This document shows, one piece after another, positions 26,169 through 35,841 of a DNA stretch of 64,000 bases. The stretch covers positions 47,811 to 111,810 of the forward strand of contig CAADYR010000116.1 in the NCBI GenBank assembly GCA_900753305.1, written 5' to 3'. Position numbers and translations under genes: made by a program. Every line of letters starts with the position of its first letter. Position 1 is the stretch's first letter. The notes under the pieces were generated by a model. That model was not told the origin of the DNA, made no database searches, and was given only the letters and a program-made list of their open reading frames with translations. The stretch comes from Lachnospiraceae bacterium (GTDB lineage Bacteria; Bacillota; Clostridia; Lachnospirales; Lachnospiraceae).

Positions 26169-27739
26169 ATATCTTTACTTTGCTTTCGGTATTCAGCAGG
26201 GCTGATACCAACATATTTTTTGAATTTTTTGTGGAAGTAATCAACGTTGTGGTAGCCGACCTGTTCGGCAATCTCATAGACTTTCATATTGCGGTGCAGC
26301 AGTAATTCCTTGGAATGTTCAATACGCATATGATCAATATAGGAGTTAAAGGTCTGTCCCGTTGCCTTGGTGAAGATTTTACCGAGGTATGCGCTATTAT
26401 AGCCAAACAAGGGGGCAATTGTTTCCATTTTGATATTTGTCTGGTAATTATTGTCTATGTAATAGAGAATGTCATCCAGTACGGATTCTCTGGTGGAGCC
26501 ACCCTGTGAATCCAGAATTGTTTTTACCTGTTCCGAAATATAGCGGATGATTTCGTAGAGGTAGTGACAGCCATCAATATGGTCAATGATCGTTGAATTG
26601 GATGGTAATGTACATTCATTAGAGGAACTTCTGGTCAAACGGCTGCTGCTTTCTTTTAACTGTAACAGCAGATCGGTCAGGAATAATTTGACTGATTCAA
26701 TAGATGCATCTACATTATACAGATACTCTTCCAGTGAGAAAAGGGTGGATGCGACCTGCTTACGGTTGAAAGCCTGTATATTATTGATTAGAATATCACA
26801 GTATTCATGAAGATTTTTATCTGTGATGGTATAGTCATTGGATACGAGATTGGGCAGTTCCTGAAAGCCCAGAGTATGTTGACCCTGAATGCAGAAGAAA
26901 CGACGTTGGATCAGCGTATATGCTTCTTCATATGACAGATAGATCTCATCCAGTTGTCTGACCGGCCGGCCATAAGCCAGAAAAAGAGAATCCAGAGGGC
27001 TTCCCTGCTGAGGCGTCTTTTTTTCATAATGATTAAGGAAATCTTCAAATTTGTGTAAGGCAAATTCACCTTTCAAAAGAATAACATCTTTATTATCTTC
27101 TTCGAAGTGTTCAAAGGAGTGATTCCCCTTGTTTGTGATATTGAGAAGTTCAGCGAAGCTGTAACTGGAATCTTCCGGCTGGGTTCCGAATTTCTCATAG
27201 ATCACGACCTGATAAATATCGGCATTCAGTTCCATATTGGCAAAATCCTCTGCCGACAGAGCATCTTCGCCCTCGGAATGATAAGTGCCGGTTATGATTT
27301 CATGAAGGATGACATCCTTGGCTTTACTGCGGTATATCTCAATATGGCTGCGCTTGAACCGGGCTTCTTCCAGGCTTTGCCTGATGGTTTGAATGGATGA
27401 GAGCAACTCATCTTCGTCAATTGGTTTGGTCAGGTAGAAATCTACGCCGTAGCGAATGGCTGCCTGTGCATATGCAAAGTCAGAATAGCCGCTTAAAATG
27501 ATAAATTTACCTTCATAGCCCTGTTCCCTTGCAATACGGATAATATCAATGCCGGTTAATTTGGGCATACGGATATCAAGTAGAACGAGACTTGGGTTAT
27601 TTTGAAGAATAGAGGACAATGCATCTTCTCCGTTGCTGGCTTCCCCACAGATGTGAAATCCGAGTGATTCCCAGTCGAGAATGCATTTCAAACCTTCACG
27701 GATATTTTTTTCGTCATCGGCAATCAGTACAGTTTCCAT
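26165..27739 (-). CDS. YesN-type response regulator (REC plus AraC-type DNA-binding domain)
   Basis: Receives phosphate from the YesM-type kinase and controls the sugar genes. Residues 1-120 form a receiver with D9/D10 (IADDEKN), phospho-acceptor D55 (LLDIRMP) and K105-region KPID. A long helical middle follows (to about 410). The last 110 residues are an AraC DNA-binding domain, with APLFGYNSAYLGKIFTKATG and AEQVGYHNVDYFHKKFKKYVG. It is the only minus-strand gene in the locus and has a near-consensus promoter overlapped by an inverted repeat (27804-27822). Confidence 0.94.
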   Translation of the reverse strand: METVLIADDEKNIREGLKCILDWESLGFHICGEASNGEDALSSILQNNPSLVLLDIRMPKLTGIDIIRIAREQGYEGKFIILSGYSDFAYAQAAIRYGVDFYLTKPIDEDELLSSIQTIRQSLEEARFKRSHIEIYRSKAKDVILHEIITGTYHSEGEDALSAEDFANMELNADIYQVVIYEKFGTQPEDSSYSFAELLNITNKGNHSFEHFEEDNKDVILLKGEFALHKFEDFLNHYEKKTPQQGSPLDSLFLAYGRPVRQLDEIYLSYEEAYTLIQRRFFCIQGQHTLGFQELPNLVSNDYTITDKNLHEYCDILINNIQAFNRKQVASTLFSLEEYLYNVDASIESVKLFLTDLLLQLKESSSRLTRSSSNECTLPSNSTIIDHIDGCHYLYEIIRYISEQVKTILDSQGGSTRESVLDDILYYIDNNYQTNIKMETIAPLFGYNSAYLGKIFTKATGQTFNSYIDHMRIEHSKELLLHRNMKVYEIAEQVGYHNVDYFHKKFKKYVGISPAEYRKQSKDI

Positions 27740-27775
27740 GAAATGAACTCCTTTTGTTCTGAATAGTTATATTTA

Positions 27776-27804
27776 AGTATAGAATCTGATTTGGGGATTG
27801 TCAA
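27776..27804 (-). promoter_or_regulatory. Promoter for the YesN-type regulator gene
   Basis: On the minus strand TTGACA (27804-27799), a 17-base spacer and TATACT (27781-27776) precede the gene. The match to consensus is 11 of 12. Confidence 0.8.
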
Positions 27805-27822
27805 CGCTAAGAACACTAGCGT
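27804..27822 (+). promoter_or_regulatory. Inverted repeat overlapping the YesN promoter
   Basis: ACGCTA (27804-27809) and TAGCGT (27817-27822) form a perfect 6-bp repeat with a 7-base spacer. It abuts the -35 box of the minus-strand promoter and lies 40 bases before the second binding-protein gene on the plus strand. It is placed to act on both; which protein binds is unknown. Confidence 0.45.
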
Positions 27823-27860
27823 AAAATGGTATTGGAAAGGCATGAGGAATAGAGATTAAT

Positions 27861-29639
27861 ATGAAAAAGTATAAGAAATACATAAGCGTAGCATTAGCTG
27901 CACTGACTGCGTCTACACTCCTGCAGGGGTGTAGTGCAGAGAATGTAGATGGACAGGCAAAAGAGTGCCCTTATGATGAATATATCATGGTAGATGTCTT
28001 TGACAATCTTGCAAACTATCAGGGAATTCAGTCAGGATGGTTTGGTAAGCTGCTCAGGGATAAATTTAACATGGAACTTAACATCATTGCTCCAAACATT
28101 GCAGGTGGAGGGGATACACTCAGAGAAGTACGGGCGGCTGCAGGCAATCTGGGAGATCTGATCATCAGTTCCGGTGAGAATGGTCTGCTTCAGAATATGG
28201 TCAATGCAGGACTGCTCTATAATATGGAAGACGCCCTGAAGGGCAAAGACATTATGGAGAAGTACGGAGATGCTATTCACAGACTTAATGATGGGATTAC
28301 GCCGAAGGGAATTTATGCGATCCCATCAGAAGTATCTTCACAGGCACCGGATGTACCAAGTGAAGGACTGGAACTGGTCTATGGTCCATATCTGCGATGG
28401 GATTTGTATGCACAGCTTGGTTACCCCGAGATGGACACGATAGAAGATCTGCTTCCAATCCTTAAACAGATGCAGGAGTTATCTCCAACAAATGAAGAGG
28501 GGGAGCCTGTCTATGCCTTTTCCTTCTTTAAAGACTGGGATGCCAATATGATGAATGCGGTGAAGCAGCCTTGCTGTTTCTATGGCTATGATGAATATGG
28601 GTTCGTACTGGCAAAGGCTGACGGCAGTGATTATCAGAATATTCTGGATGATGATTCCCTGTATATCAGGATGTGCAGACTGTATTACGAAGCAAATCAG
28701 ATGGGATTGATAGATCCGGATTCTCCCAGACAGCAATACGAAGACTGCTTTAACAAATACAGAGAGGGCAGAGTCCTGTTTTCTTTCTGGTCATGGATGG
28801 GGCAGCCTGCCTATAATACTTTCGAACATACTGCTGAGGGAAAGGGATTTATGCTGGCACCGATTCAGGATATGCAGATTTATTCCTATGGATGCAATTA
28901 CGAAGGGAATCAGCAGAATGTGATCGCAATCGGTTCTCAGGCAAAAGACCCCGAAAGACTGGCAGCTTTCATCGACTGGCTATATTCAGATGAGGGAATC
29001 AGAACCAATGGAGCACAGCTTTCAGGCGCTACAGCGGGGCCTGAGTCTTTAACATGGGAAATGGGAGAAGACGGACCATATTTAACGGAATTTGGTAAAA
29101 AAGCCATGTCGGATGGACAGATAGAGGTACCGGAAGAATATGGAGGAAATACCTGGGAGGACGGTACTTCTGCATTGAATTATAAACCTGTCGCGCAATG
29201 TGAAAAAGATTCGAACGGGTACTATTTTGCATATGAATTATGGGACAGTGTAAGAGCCATGAACAAAACACCTCTTCAGGAGGACTGGAGCAGAGTGATG
29301 CAGGCAGATTTTACAAGAGATTATCTGGAGGCACATAATATGATGATCGTTGCACCTGCTTCTTCTTATCAGGCAGTGACAGAAGACTCTGAACAGACTA
29401 CCATCCGCAGTCAGTGCAAAAAGGCAATACAGGATTATTCCTGGAAAATGATCTTTGCAGGAAATAAAGTAGAATTTGAGAGCTTATTAAAAGAACTGAA
29501 AGATACCGTTTACAGCTATGGATATGAAGACATTCTGGAATATGACCTGAAGAATGCCAAGGCAAAGAATCAGGCCGGATTACAGGCTGTAGAAAATTAT
29601 TATAAAAATAAAGGGGAGCAGACAATTGGAGAAAATTAA
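27861..29639 (+). CDS. Second extracellular sugar-binding lipoprotein
   Basis: A 592-residue lipoprotein (signal ending LLQGCSA, Cys near residue 24) homologous to the binding protein at 23638-25431: both share the NLANYQG/QLANYEG opening, a KDKFN/RDKFN step, FSFFKDWDANMMN/SLFKDWDGNMMM, and the SWMG segment. It lacks the long Ser/Thr linker of the first copy. No second permease pair is encoded, so it probably uses the same LplB/LplC permeases with a different ligand. The last 14 bases overlap the start of the GH42 gene, coupling it to a galactosidase. Confidence 0.9.
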   Translation: MKKYKKYISVALAALTASTLLQGCSAENVDGQAKECPYDEYIMVDVFDNLANYQGIQSGWFGKLLRDKFNMELNIIAPNIAGGGDTLREVRAAAGNLGDLIISSGENGLLQNMVNAGLLYNMEDALKGKDIMEKYGDAIHRLNDGITPKGIYAIPSEVSSQAPDVPSEGLELVYGPYLRWDLYAQLGYPEMDTIEDLLPILKQMQELSPTNEEGEPVYAFSFFKDWDANMMNAVKQPCCFYGYDEYGFVLAKADGSDYQNILDDDSLYIRMCRLYYEANQMGLIDPDSPRQQYEDCFNKYREGRVLFSFWSWMGQPAYNTFEHTAEGKGFMLAPIQDMQIYSYGCNYEGNQQNVIAIGSQAKDPERLAAFIDWLYSDEGIRTNGAQLSGATAGPESLTWEMGEDGPYLTEFGKKAMSDGQIEVPEEYGGNTWEDGTSALNYKPVAQCEKDSNGYYFAYELWDSVRAMNKTPLQEDWSRVMQADFTRDYLEAHNMMIVAPASSYQAVTEDSEQTTIRSQCKKAIQDYSWKMIFAGNKVEFESLLKELKDTVYSYGYEDILEYDLKNAKAKNQAGLQAVENYYKNKGEQTIGEN

Positions 29640-31641
29640 GAAAATCTGTTATGGCGGCGATTACAACCCGGAGCAGTGGCAGGAAGAAATCTGGCAGGAA
29701 GATATGCGCTTGTTTAAACTGGCGCATATTGATATTGTGACACTCAATGTATTCAGTTGGGCAATGTTACAGCCCGATGAGACAACGTATAACTTTTCCA
29801 AACTGGATAAGATCATGGATATGGTGGAGGACAATCACCTCAAGGTGTGTCTGGCTACTTCTACTGCAGTGCATCCTGCATGGATGGCAAGGCGTTATCC
29901 GGATGTGCTCAGAACAGAACATAATGGTATGAAACGTAAGTTCGGAAGCAGACACAATTCCTGTCCGAACAGTCCGACCTACCGCAAATATTCTGTAGAA
30001 CTGGCGAAACATTTGGCTGAGAGATACGGCAATCGGGAGAATGTTGTTGCCTGGCATGTATCGAATGAATATGGTGGAGAGTGTTATTGTGAGAATTGTG
30101 AAAAGGCATTCCGTGTATGGCTCAGGAAGAAGTATGGCACGATAGAAGAACTTAACAGAGTTTGGAACCTTTCCTTTTGGGGACACACGATGTATGACTG
30201 GGATGATGTTGTGGTACCGAACCTGTTATCAGAGGAGTGGATATGGGATTATACCAGAACGAATTTTCAGGGAATCTCACTGGATTACAGAAGGTTTCAG
30301 TCAGACAGTATTCTGGAATGCTTTAAACTGGAGAGAGATGCGATCAAAGAAGTGACTCCTGATATTCCTGTTACAACGAATCTTATGGGCTTTTACAAGC
30401 CTCTTGATTATCAGAAGTGGGGCGAGGAAATGGATTTCATCAGTTGGGACAACTATCCGCAGTTCGGGGCGCCGCCGGCAGAGATTGCCATGAGCCATGA
30501 TATGATGAGAGGACTCAAACATGGACAGGCATTCTGGCTGATGGAGCAGACTCCCGGTGTGACTAACTGGCACCCATACTGTACGCTCAAAAGACCGGGC
30601 GTTATGCGTTTGTGGAGCTATCAGGCAGTGGCACATGGAGCTGATACAGTGATGTTTTTCCAGATGCGCAGGAGTATCGGAGCCTGTGAGAAGTATCACA
30701 GCGCAGTGATTGATCATGCGGGTCATGAAAATACCAGGGTATTTAGAGAAATTACAGCACTTGGAGAAGAACTGGACAGAATCGGTGGAGAGACATTAGG
30801 GGCTACTACACCGGCACAGACCGCAGTATTGTTCGACTGGGATACCTGGTGGGCGAGTGAATATTCAGCAGGACCAAGCCGTCTGATCGCATATCACAAG
30901 GAGGCGCTGGAATATTACAGAGCCCTGGCAGAGGCTAACATTTCTGTTGATATGATCGGTGTGAATGATGATCTTTCCAAATACAAGCTGGTGATAGCGC
31001 CTATGATGTATATGTGCAAGGATGGCTACGATGAGAAGATCAGAACCTATGTAAAGAATGGTGGTCATTTCCTGACTACTTATTTCAGCGGTTATGTAGA
31101 AGATCATGATCTGGTGGTAACAGGTGGTTATCCTGCCAGACTGAGAGATATCTTAGGCATATGGGTAGAGGAATCCGATGCAATAGAAGAGGGCAAGTGC
31201 AATCATTTCCAGTATCAGGGTGTGGAATATCCGGCAACCGTTCTGTGTGATCTGCTGCATCTGGAAGGAGCGCAGGCATTGAGTGCGTATGAAGAGGATT
31301 TCTATGCAGGGATGCCTGTACTGACTAAGAATACATTTGGTAAAGGTGAAGCATATTATGTGGCAACCAGATCCAGTCATGAATTTTACAGAAAATATAT
31401 CAGAGATCTGTGTGCAAAACTGGAGATTGTACCGGTCATGCAGACAGAAGATGGTGTAGAAGCAACCATTCGTGAAAATGAAAACGGAAGATTCCTGTTC
31501 ATACTGAATCATAAGGAAGAAGCAGCACAGGTGTTAATTCCGACAAAGGGCAGAGATTTGATCAAAAATATTGAGCATCATGAGGGTGAAAGCGTGACAC
31601 TTGCACCAAAGGATGTTATAATCATTAAAAAGACAAAATAA
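29626..31641 (+). CDS. Beta-galactosidase, glycoside hydrolase family 42
   Basis: A retaining glycosidase that releases beta-linked galactose (some members prefer alpha-L-arabinopyranosides). The N-terminal barrel begins with CYGGDYNPEQW. The acid/base is E148 (HVSNEYGG) and the nucleophile candidate is E307 (LMEQTPG). Cysteines C113, C153, C155 and C158 match the GH42 zinc site. The trimerisation domain and small C-terminal beta domain complete the 671 residues. It starts at TTG with AAGGGGAG 7 bases upstream, inside the end of the preceding gene. There is no signal peptide, so it acts on imported oligosaccharides. Confidence 0.95.
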   Translation: MEKIKKICYGGDYNPEQWQEEIWQEDMRLFKLAHIDIVTLNVFSWAMLQPDETTYNFSKLDKIMDMVEDNHLKVCLATSTAVHPAWMARRYPDVLRTEHNGMKRKFGSRHNSCPNSPTYRKYSVELAKHLAERYGNRENVVAWHVSNEYGGECYCENCEKAFRVWLRKKYGTIEELNRVWNLSFWGHTMYDWDDVVVPNLLSEEWIWDYTRTNFQGISLDYRRFQSDSILECFKLERDAIKEVTPDIPVTTNLMGFYKPLDYQKWGEEMDFISWDNYPQFGAPPAEIAMSHDMMRGLKHGQAFWLMEQTPGVTNWHPYCTLKRPGVMRLWSYQAVAHGADTVMFFQMRRSIGACEKYHSAVIDHAGHENTRVFREITALGEELDRIGGETLGATTPAQTAVLFDWDTWWASEYSAGPSRLIAYHKEALEYYRALAEANISVDMIGVNDDLSKYKLVIAPMMYMCKDGYDEKIRTYVKNGGHFLTTYFSGYVEDHDLVVTGGYPARLRDILGIWVEESDAIEEGKCNHFQYQGVEYPATVLCDLLHLEGAQALSAYEEDFYAGMPVLTKNTFGKGEAYYVATRSSHEFYRKYIRDLCAKLEIVPVMQTEDGVEATIRENENGRFLFILNHKEEAAQVLIPTKGRDLIKNIEHHEGESVTLAPKDVIIIKKTK

Positions 31642-31661
31642 AGGCAGAAAAGAGCAGAAAA

Positions 31662-32789
31662 ATGGAACAAAAAGAAAATAAAGTAATAGTATTTGTAAAA
31701 AAGGAGGCTGTGTTATGTGCCGCTTTATTGCTGGCACTTGTATCTTCCTTTGTGGTAAGACCAACAGCAAATTACATCACATATTTGGATTACAGAGTTC
31801 TTGTTCTGCTCTTATGCCTTATGCTGGTAGTGGCAGGCTTCAAGAGCCTTGGAATTTTTCAGATGCTGGGTGAGAAATTATGCAGTAAAGTACACAGTAC
31901 AAAAGGACTGACACTTGTACTGGTCGGTCTGTGTTTCTTTGCCAGTATGCTGATCACCAATGATGTTTCGCTGATTACATTTATTCCATTTACGTTGTCT
32001 GTGTATGCAATGGTTCATTGTGAAGATATACTGATACCGGTCATTGTACTGGAAACGATAGCTGCGAATCTGGGCAGTATGCTGACACCGGTAGGCAATC
32101 CGCAGAATCTGCTGTTGTATTCCATAAGTGAGATGAGGATGGGAGAATTCATACTCCATATGCTGCCACTGACATGTGTGTCATTTATTATAATTGTTGT
32201 ATGTGTATGTTTGCTTCCAGGTCATCAGATTACTTTACGGGATAAGAAAATACAGAATAATAAGGGGTGGCTGAATGGAAGATTTGTTATATACTGTATT
32301 CTATTTCTGATTTGTTTAGGAAATGTTGTACATCTGATCTCGTCTTACTGGATCGTGGGAGCTATTGTAGTAGTAACTGTTTTGTTGGTAAATCGTCAGT
32401 TATTTGCACAGGTGGATTATTCCTTACTGTTGACTTTTGTGGGATTCTTTATCTTTATTGGCAATATGAAGCAGATTACTGTAATAAATGAGTGGTTACA
32501 GGGAATAATAAGAGGAAATGAGCTTCTTGTTGGTATCATATCCAGTCAGGTTATCAGTAATGTTCCTGCTGCTATGCTGCTGTCTGGATTTACGACAGAC
32601 TATAAAGAACTACTGTACGGCGTGAATATCGGGGGACTGGGGACGCTCATTGCATCTATGGCGAGCCTGATCTCATACCGTTTCTATGTAAAAGCCTATC
32701 CGATGCAAAAAGGTAAGTATTTTAAAGAGTTTACCATATATAATGTGATATTACTTGTACTGTTATATCTGGTGACTCTGATCAAATAG
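31662..32789 (+). CDS. Anion permease of the ion-transporter (SLC13/ArsB-like) superfamily
   Basis: A 375-residue membrane protein with about ten hydrophobic segments. The repeated motif ITNDVSLITFIPF and ETIAANLGSMLTPVGNPQNLLLY, and near the C-terminus SQVISNVPAAMLLSGF, are those of SLC13/citrate/ArsB-like transporters, in which such loops hold the substrate and sodium. The substrate is not predictable from sequence alone. It follows the GH42 gene by 20 bases with a weak ribosome site, so it may be on the same transcript. Size is smaller than typical (about 430-480). Confidence 0.8.
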   Translation: MEQKENKVIVFVKKEAVLCAALLLALVSSFVVRPTANYITYLDYRVLVLLLCLMLVVAGFKSLGIFQMLGEKLCSKVHSTKGLTLVLVGLCFFASMLITNDVSLITFIPFTLSVYAMVHCEDILIPVIVLETIAANLGSMLTPVGNPQNLLLYSISEMRMGEFILHMLPLTCVSFIIIVVCVCLLPGHQITLRDKKIQNNKGWLNGRFVIYCILFLICLGNVVHLISSYWIVGAIVVVTVLLVNRQLFAQVDYSLLLTFVGFFIFIGNMKQITVINEWLQGIIRGNELLVGIISSQVISNVPAAMLLSGFTTDYKELLYGVNIGGLGTLIASMASLISYRFYVKAYPMQKGKYFKEFTIYNVILLVLLYLVTLIK

Positions 32790-32823
32790 AGATATAAAAT
32801 ATAACGTACAAGGAGGTGGTGTC

Positions 32824-34311
32824 ATGCTGGAGAAAATAGACTTATCCAAGACAATGGACAAGAAAGAGTATCGTAAACGCATGGACGAACTGGAAGCCAA
32901 GTTATCCAGACTGCAAAGAGAACTGAAAAGTTGTAATGTTCCTGTTATGATCGTATTTGAAGGTTTTGGCGGTGCGGGAAAAGGAACACAGATCAATCAT
33001 CTGATCCAGGCGATGGACCCCAGAGGGTTTACTGTATATTCCACGAAAGCTGAGACAAAAGAGGAGCAGTATCATCCTTTTTTATGGAGATTCTGGAATA
33101 AAACGCCGGAGAAAGGACGTATTGCAATTTATGACAGAAGCTGGTACCGTAAACTTCTGGTAGACCGGTATGAGAAAAAAGTAAATAAGAAGGATATTCC
33201 TGTCGTTTTAGAGGATATTGGTAATTTTGAAAAACAATTGACAGATGACGGAACATTATTGATCAAATTCTTTCTGACGATTTCAGAAAAGGAACAGGAA
33301 AAGCGATTTGCCAGACTGCTCGAAAAGGAAGAAACAAGCTGGCGTGTAACGAAGAAGGATAAAGACAGAAACAGACATTATGATGAATATGCCAGAATGG
33401 CAGATGAAATGCTTACCAGAACAGATACAGAATATGCACCATGGACTATTATAGAAGCAGAAGATGAGAGATATGCTGCTGTTAAAATATTAACAACAGT
33501 AGTTACAGCTTTTGAAGAAAAATATCGTCAGGAACAGAATAAGCTGCCAAAGGAAATTGATGGAAAATTCAATCAAAGTGACCTGAAGGAAAGTGTTTTA
33601 AAGAAGGTAGACCTCAGTAAGAAAATGGACAGGGATACCTATGAAAAGAAATTAAAGCAGTTACAGGACAGACTTAGTCTGTTACACAGTGAGATTTATG
33701 CCAAAAGAATTCCTGTTGTTCTGGCTTTTGAGGGTTGGGATGCAGGCGGTAAGGGTGGAGCGATCAAACGTCTGACCAGAGCATTGGATCCCAGAGGGTA
33801 TACAGTGAATCCGACCAGCTCACCCAATGATATAGAACGTGCACATCATTATCTGTGGAGATTCTGGACGAAGATGCCCAAGGATGGACATATTGCCATT
33901 TTTGACAGAACCTGGTATGGCAGAGTCATGGTAGAACGAATAGAGGGATTTTGCAGTACGCAGGAATGGCAACGTGCGTTTAAGGAGATGAACCAGATGG
34001 AACAGCAGCTTGTCAATCATGGTGCAGTTGTGATCAAATTCTGGATGCATATTGATAAAGATGAGCAGGAGAGACGATTCAGGGAACGTCAGGAGAATCC
34101 TGAGAAACAGTGGAAGATCACGGATGAGGACTGGCGTAACCGGGAGAAATGGGAATTATACGAACAGGCAGTAGATGAAATGCTGGTTCGCACGTCTACA
34201 GTGGATGCTCCATGGGTCATTGTAGAGGGAAATGATAAACTCTATGCCAGAATTAAGGTGCTGGAAACTGTTGTGGATGCACTGGAGAAGAGATTACATC
34301 ATAAAGAATAA
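32824..34311 (+). CDS. Two-domain polyphosphate kinase 2 (polyphosphate:AMP phosphotransferase type)
   Basis: Transfers phosphate from polyphosphate to nucleotides; the tandem-domain PPK2 subclass makes ADP from AMP. Two homologous halves are visible. Half 1 (about 1-240): Walker A FEGFGGAGKGTQ with K53, DPRGF, DRSWYRKLLVDR. Half 2 (about 255-495): FEGWDAGGKGGAIKR, DPRGYTV, FDRTWYGRVMVER. Both halves keep the P-loop lysine. In half 1 the Walker A carries FGG in place of WDA, and DRSWYRK in place of DRTWYGR, hinting that the halves differ in activity. A strong AGGAGGTGG ribosome site precedes it. Confidence 0.92.
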   Translation: MLEKIDLSKTMDKKEYRKRMDELEAKLSRLQRELKSCNVPVMIVFEGFGGAGKGTQINHLIQAMDPRGFTVYSTKAETKEEQYHPFLWRFWNKTPEKGRIAIYDRSWYRKLLVDRYEKKVNKKDIPVVLEDIGNFEKQLTDDGTLLIKFFLTISEKEQEKRFARLLEKEETSWRVTKKDKDRNRHYDEYARMADEMLTRTDTEYAPWTIIEAEDERYAAVKILTTVVTAFEEKYRQEQNKLPKEIDGKFNQSDLKESVLKKVDLSKKMDRDTYEKKLKQLQDRLSLLHSEIYAKRIPVVLAFEGWDAGGKGGAIKRLTRALDPRGYTVNPTSSPNDIERAHHYLWRFWTKMPKDGHIAIFDRTWYGRVMVERIEGFCSTQEWQRAFKEMNQMEQQLVNHGAVVIKFWMHIDKDEQERRFRERQENPEKQWKITDEDWRNREKWELYEQAVDEMLVRTSTVDAPWVIVEGNDKLYARIKVLETVVDALEKRLHHKE

Positions 34312-34318
34312 CAAAAAT

Positions 34319-34346
34319 GGGAAGGACGAAAATCCTTCCCGTTTTT
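34319..34346. terminator. Bidirectional terminator between the PPK2 and MATE genes
   Basis: GGGAAGGA (34319-34326) pairs with TCCTTCCC (34333-34340). GTTTTT follows on the plus strand and ATTTTTG on the minus strand, so it can stop both convergent genes. Confidence 0.88.
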
Positions 34347-35700
34347 ATGCCTTGATCTTATCGTAATAATGCAGCCAGTCAGCTTTGAGATAGTAGAGCA
34401 GGAAACACAGAGAACTAAGGGTCCAGGTGATCGGATAGGCCCAGAATACAACTTTGATTCCCGGAACAAATTGGGTAATAATGGAAACATAGGTAATACG
34501 GATGATGCACCAGCATAACAGCATAACCAGCATAGGGATCAGTGATCTGCCCGCACCACGCAGGATTCCGGCGATACAGTGTGAGAATGCAAGCAGGAAA
34601 TAGAACAGTGCGACAGTTCTTGCCTGCAAGGTTCCGTATTCGATAACCTCCGGTACACGGCTGAATCCGGAGATCAGCAGTGGAGCCAGCCAGTAGATCA
34701 ACAGGCCAACCAGCTCAGCCAGTATCGTAGTTGCAAAGATTCCAAAGATGCTGCCCTTTTTGGCACGGTCATATTTCTTGGCACCGAGATTCTGCCCGAT
34801 AAAAGTCGTCATGGACAGTGCAAAACTGGTGATCGGCAGGAAACCGAAACCTTCAATTCGTGAATAAGCACCACATCCGGCAACAGCCATGGCACCAAAG
34901 GCGTTGATATTGGACTGAACAACGATATTGGCGATAGAGATAATGGAATTCTGTAATCCAGACGGAATACCCATAGACAGAATCTGTTTCAACATTGCCG
35001 GGTTCAGAGTGATCTTATGCCAGTTGACGCGATAAACTGTATCCAGTCTGGACAGACGGATAAAACCAAGTAAGGCACTGATACACTGCGAGATCACGGT
35101 AGCGTAGCCTGCGCCTGCAATTCCCATATCCAGAACAGCAACAAATAACAGATCCAGTACTACATTCGTAATAGAGGAAATAATCAGGTAATAGAGAGGA
35201 TGTTTACTGTCTCCGACAGCCTGAAAGATACCACTGGATGTGTTATAAAGAATAACTGCCATAACCCCGCCAAAATAAATCCTGAAATACAGGATAGAAT
35301 TAGGAAGTACCGATTCTGGTGTTTTCATAAGCTGCAACAGAAGTGGAACCAGCAGGATACCAACGACAGTCAGAATAACGCCGGATATCAGTGCAAAAGC
35401 GATAGAAGTATGAATGGCAAGACTCATGTTCTTATAATCCTTTGCACCATAATAACGTGAGATAACAACGCCAGCACCGATGAAAATACCACTGAACAGA
35501 CCTACAAGCAGGAAAATGATACTGCCGGAGGAACTGACAGCAGCCAGAGCATCCTTGCCGAGAAAATTACCGACGATCAAAGAATCTACTATATTATATA
35601 ACTGTTGAAATAGATTGCCCCACATAATAGGAAGAGCAAATAAAACAATTTTTTTCCAAATAGGTCCTTCTGTCATTACATTCATATCAGATTTATTCAT
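34345..35700 (-). CDS. MATE-family multidrug/metabolite exporter
   Basis: A 451-residue membrane protein with twelve predicted helices in two similar halves (NorM/DinF-like MATE fold). It exports cations or drugs by Na+ or H+ antiport. Typical segments are PIMWGNLFQQLYNIVDSLIVGNFLGKDA near the start (residues 20-47 region) and SALNTFIGQNLGAKKYDRAKKG-type loop (FIGQNLGAKKYDRAKKG). No regulator is adjacent; it has its own promoter. Substrate unknown. Confidence 0.92.
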   Translation of the reverse strand: MNKSDMNVMTEGPIWKKIVLFALPIMWGNLFQQLYNIVDSLIVGNFLGKDALAAVSSSGSIIFLLVGLFSGIFIGAGVVISRYYGAKDYKNMSLAIHTSIAFALISGVILTVVGILLVPLLLQLMKTPESVLPNSILYFRIYFGGVMAVILYNTSSGIFQAVGDSKHPLYYLIISSITNVVLDLLFVAVLDMGIAGAGYATVISQCISALLGFIRLSRLDTVYRVNWHKITLNPAMLKQILSMGIPSGLQNSIISIANIVVQSNINAFGAMAVAGCGAYSRIEGFGFLPITSFALSMTTFIGQNLGAKKYDRAKKGSIFGIFATTILAELVGLLIYWLAPLLISGFSRVPEVIEYGTLQARTVALFYFLLAFSHCIAGILRGAGRSLIPMLVMLLCWCIIRITYVSIITQFVPGIKVVFWAYPITWTLSSLCFLLYYLKADWLHYYDKIKA

Positions 35701-35738
35701 AAAACAGTCTCCCTTCTACAATTCGACCAAACGTTTCA

Positions 35739-35766
35739 ATTATAATCTCTTTTTAGAAAAATGCAA
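35739..35766 (-). promoter_or_regulatory. Promoter for the MATE gene
   Basis: On the minus strand TTGCAT (35766-35761), a 16-base spacer and TATAAT (35744-35739) precede the gene. A divergent TATAAT at 35804-35809 on the plus strand may serve the carboxypeptidase gene. Confidence 0.6.
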
Positions 35767-35841
35767 GATATAAAAGCGGGTATAAAGTAAAGAGTGATTT
35801 GCATATAATTCAAAATAAGGTAATGAAAAGGCGAGCTTTCC

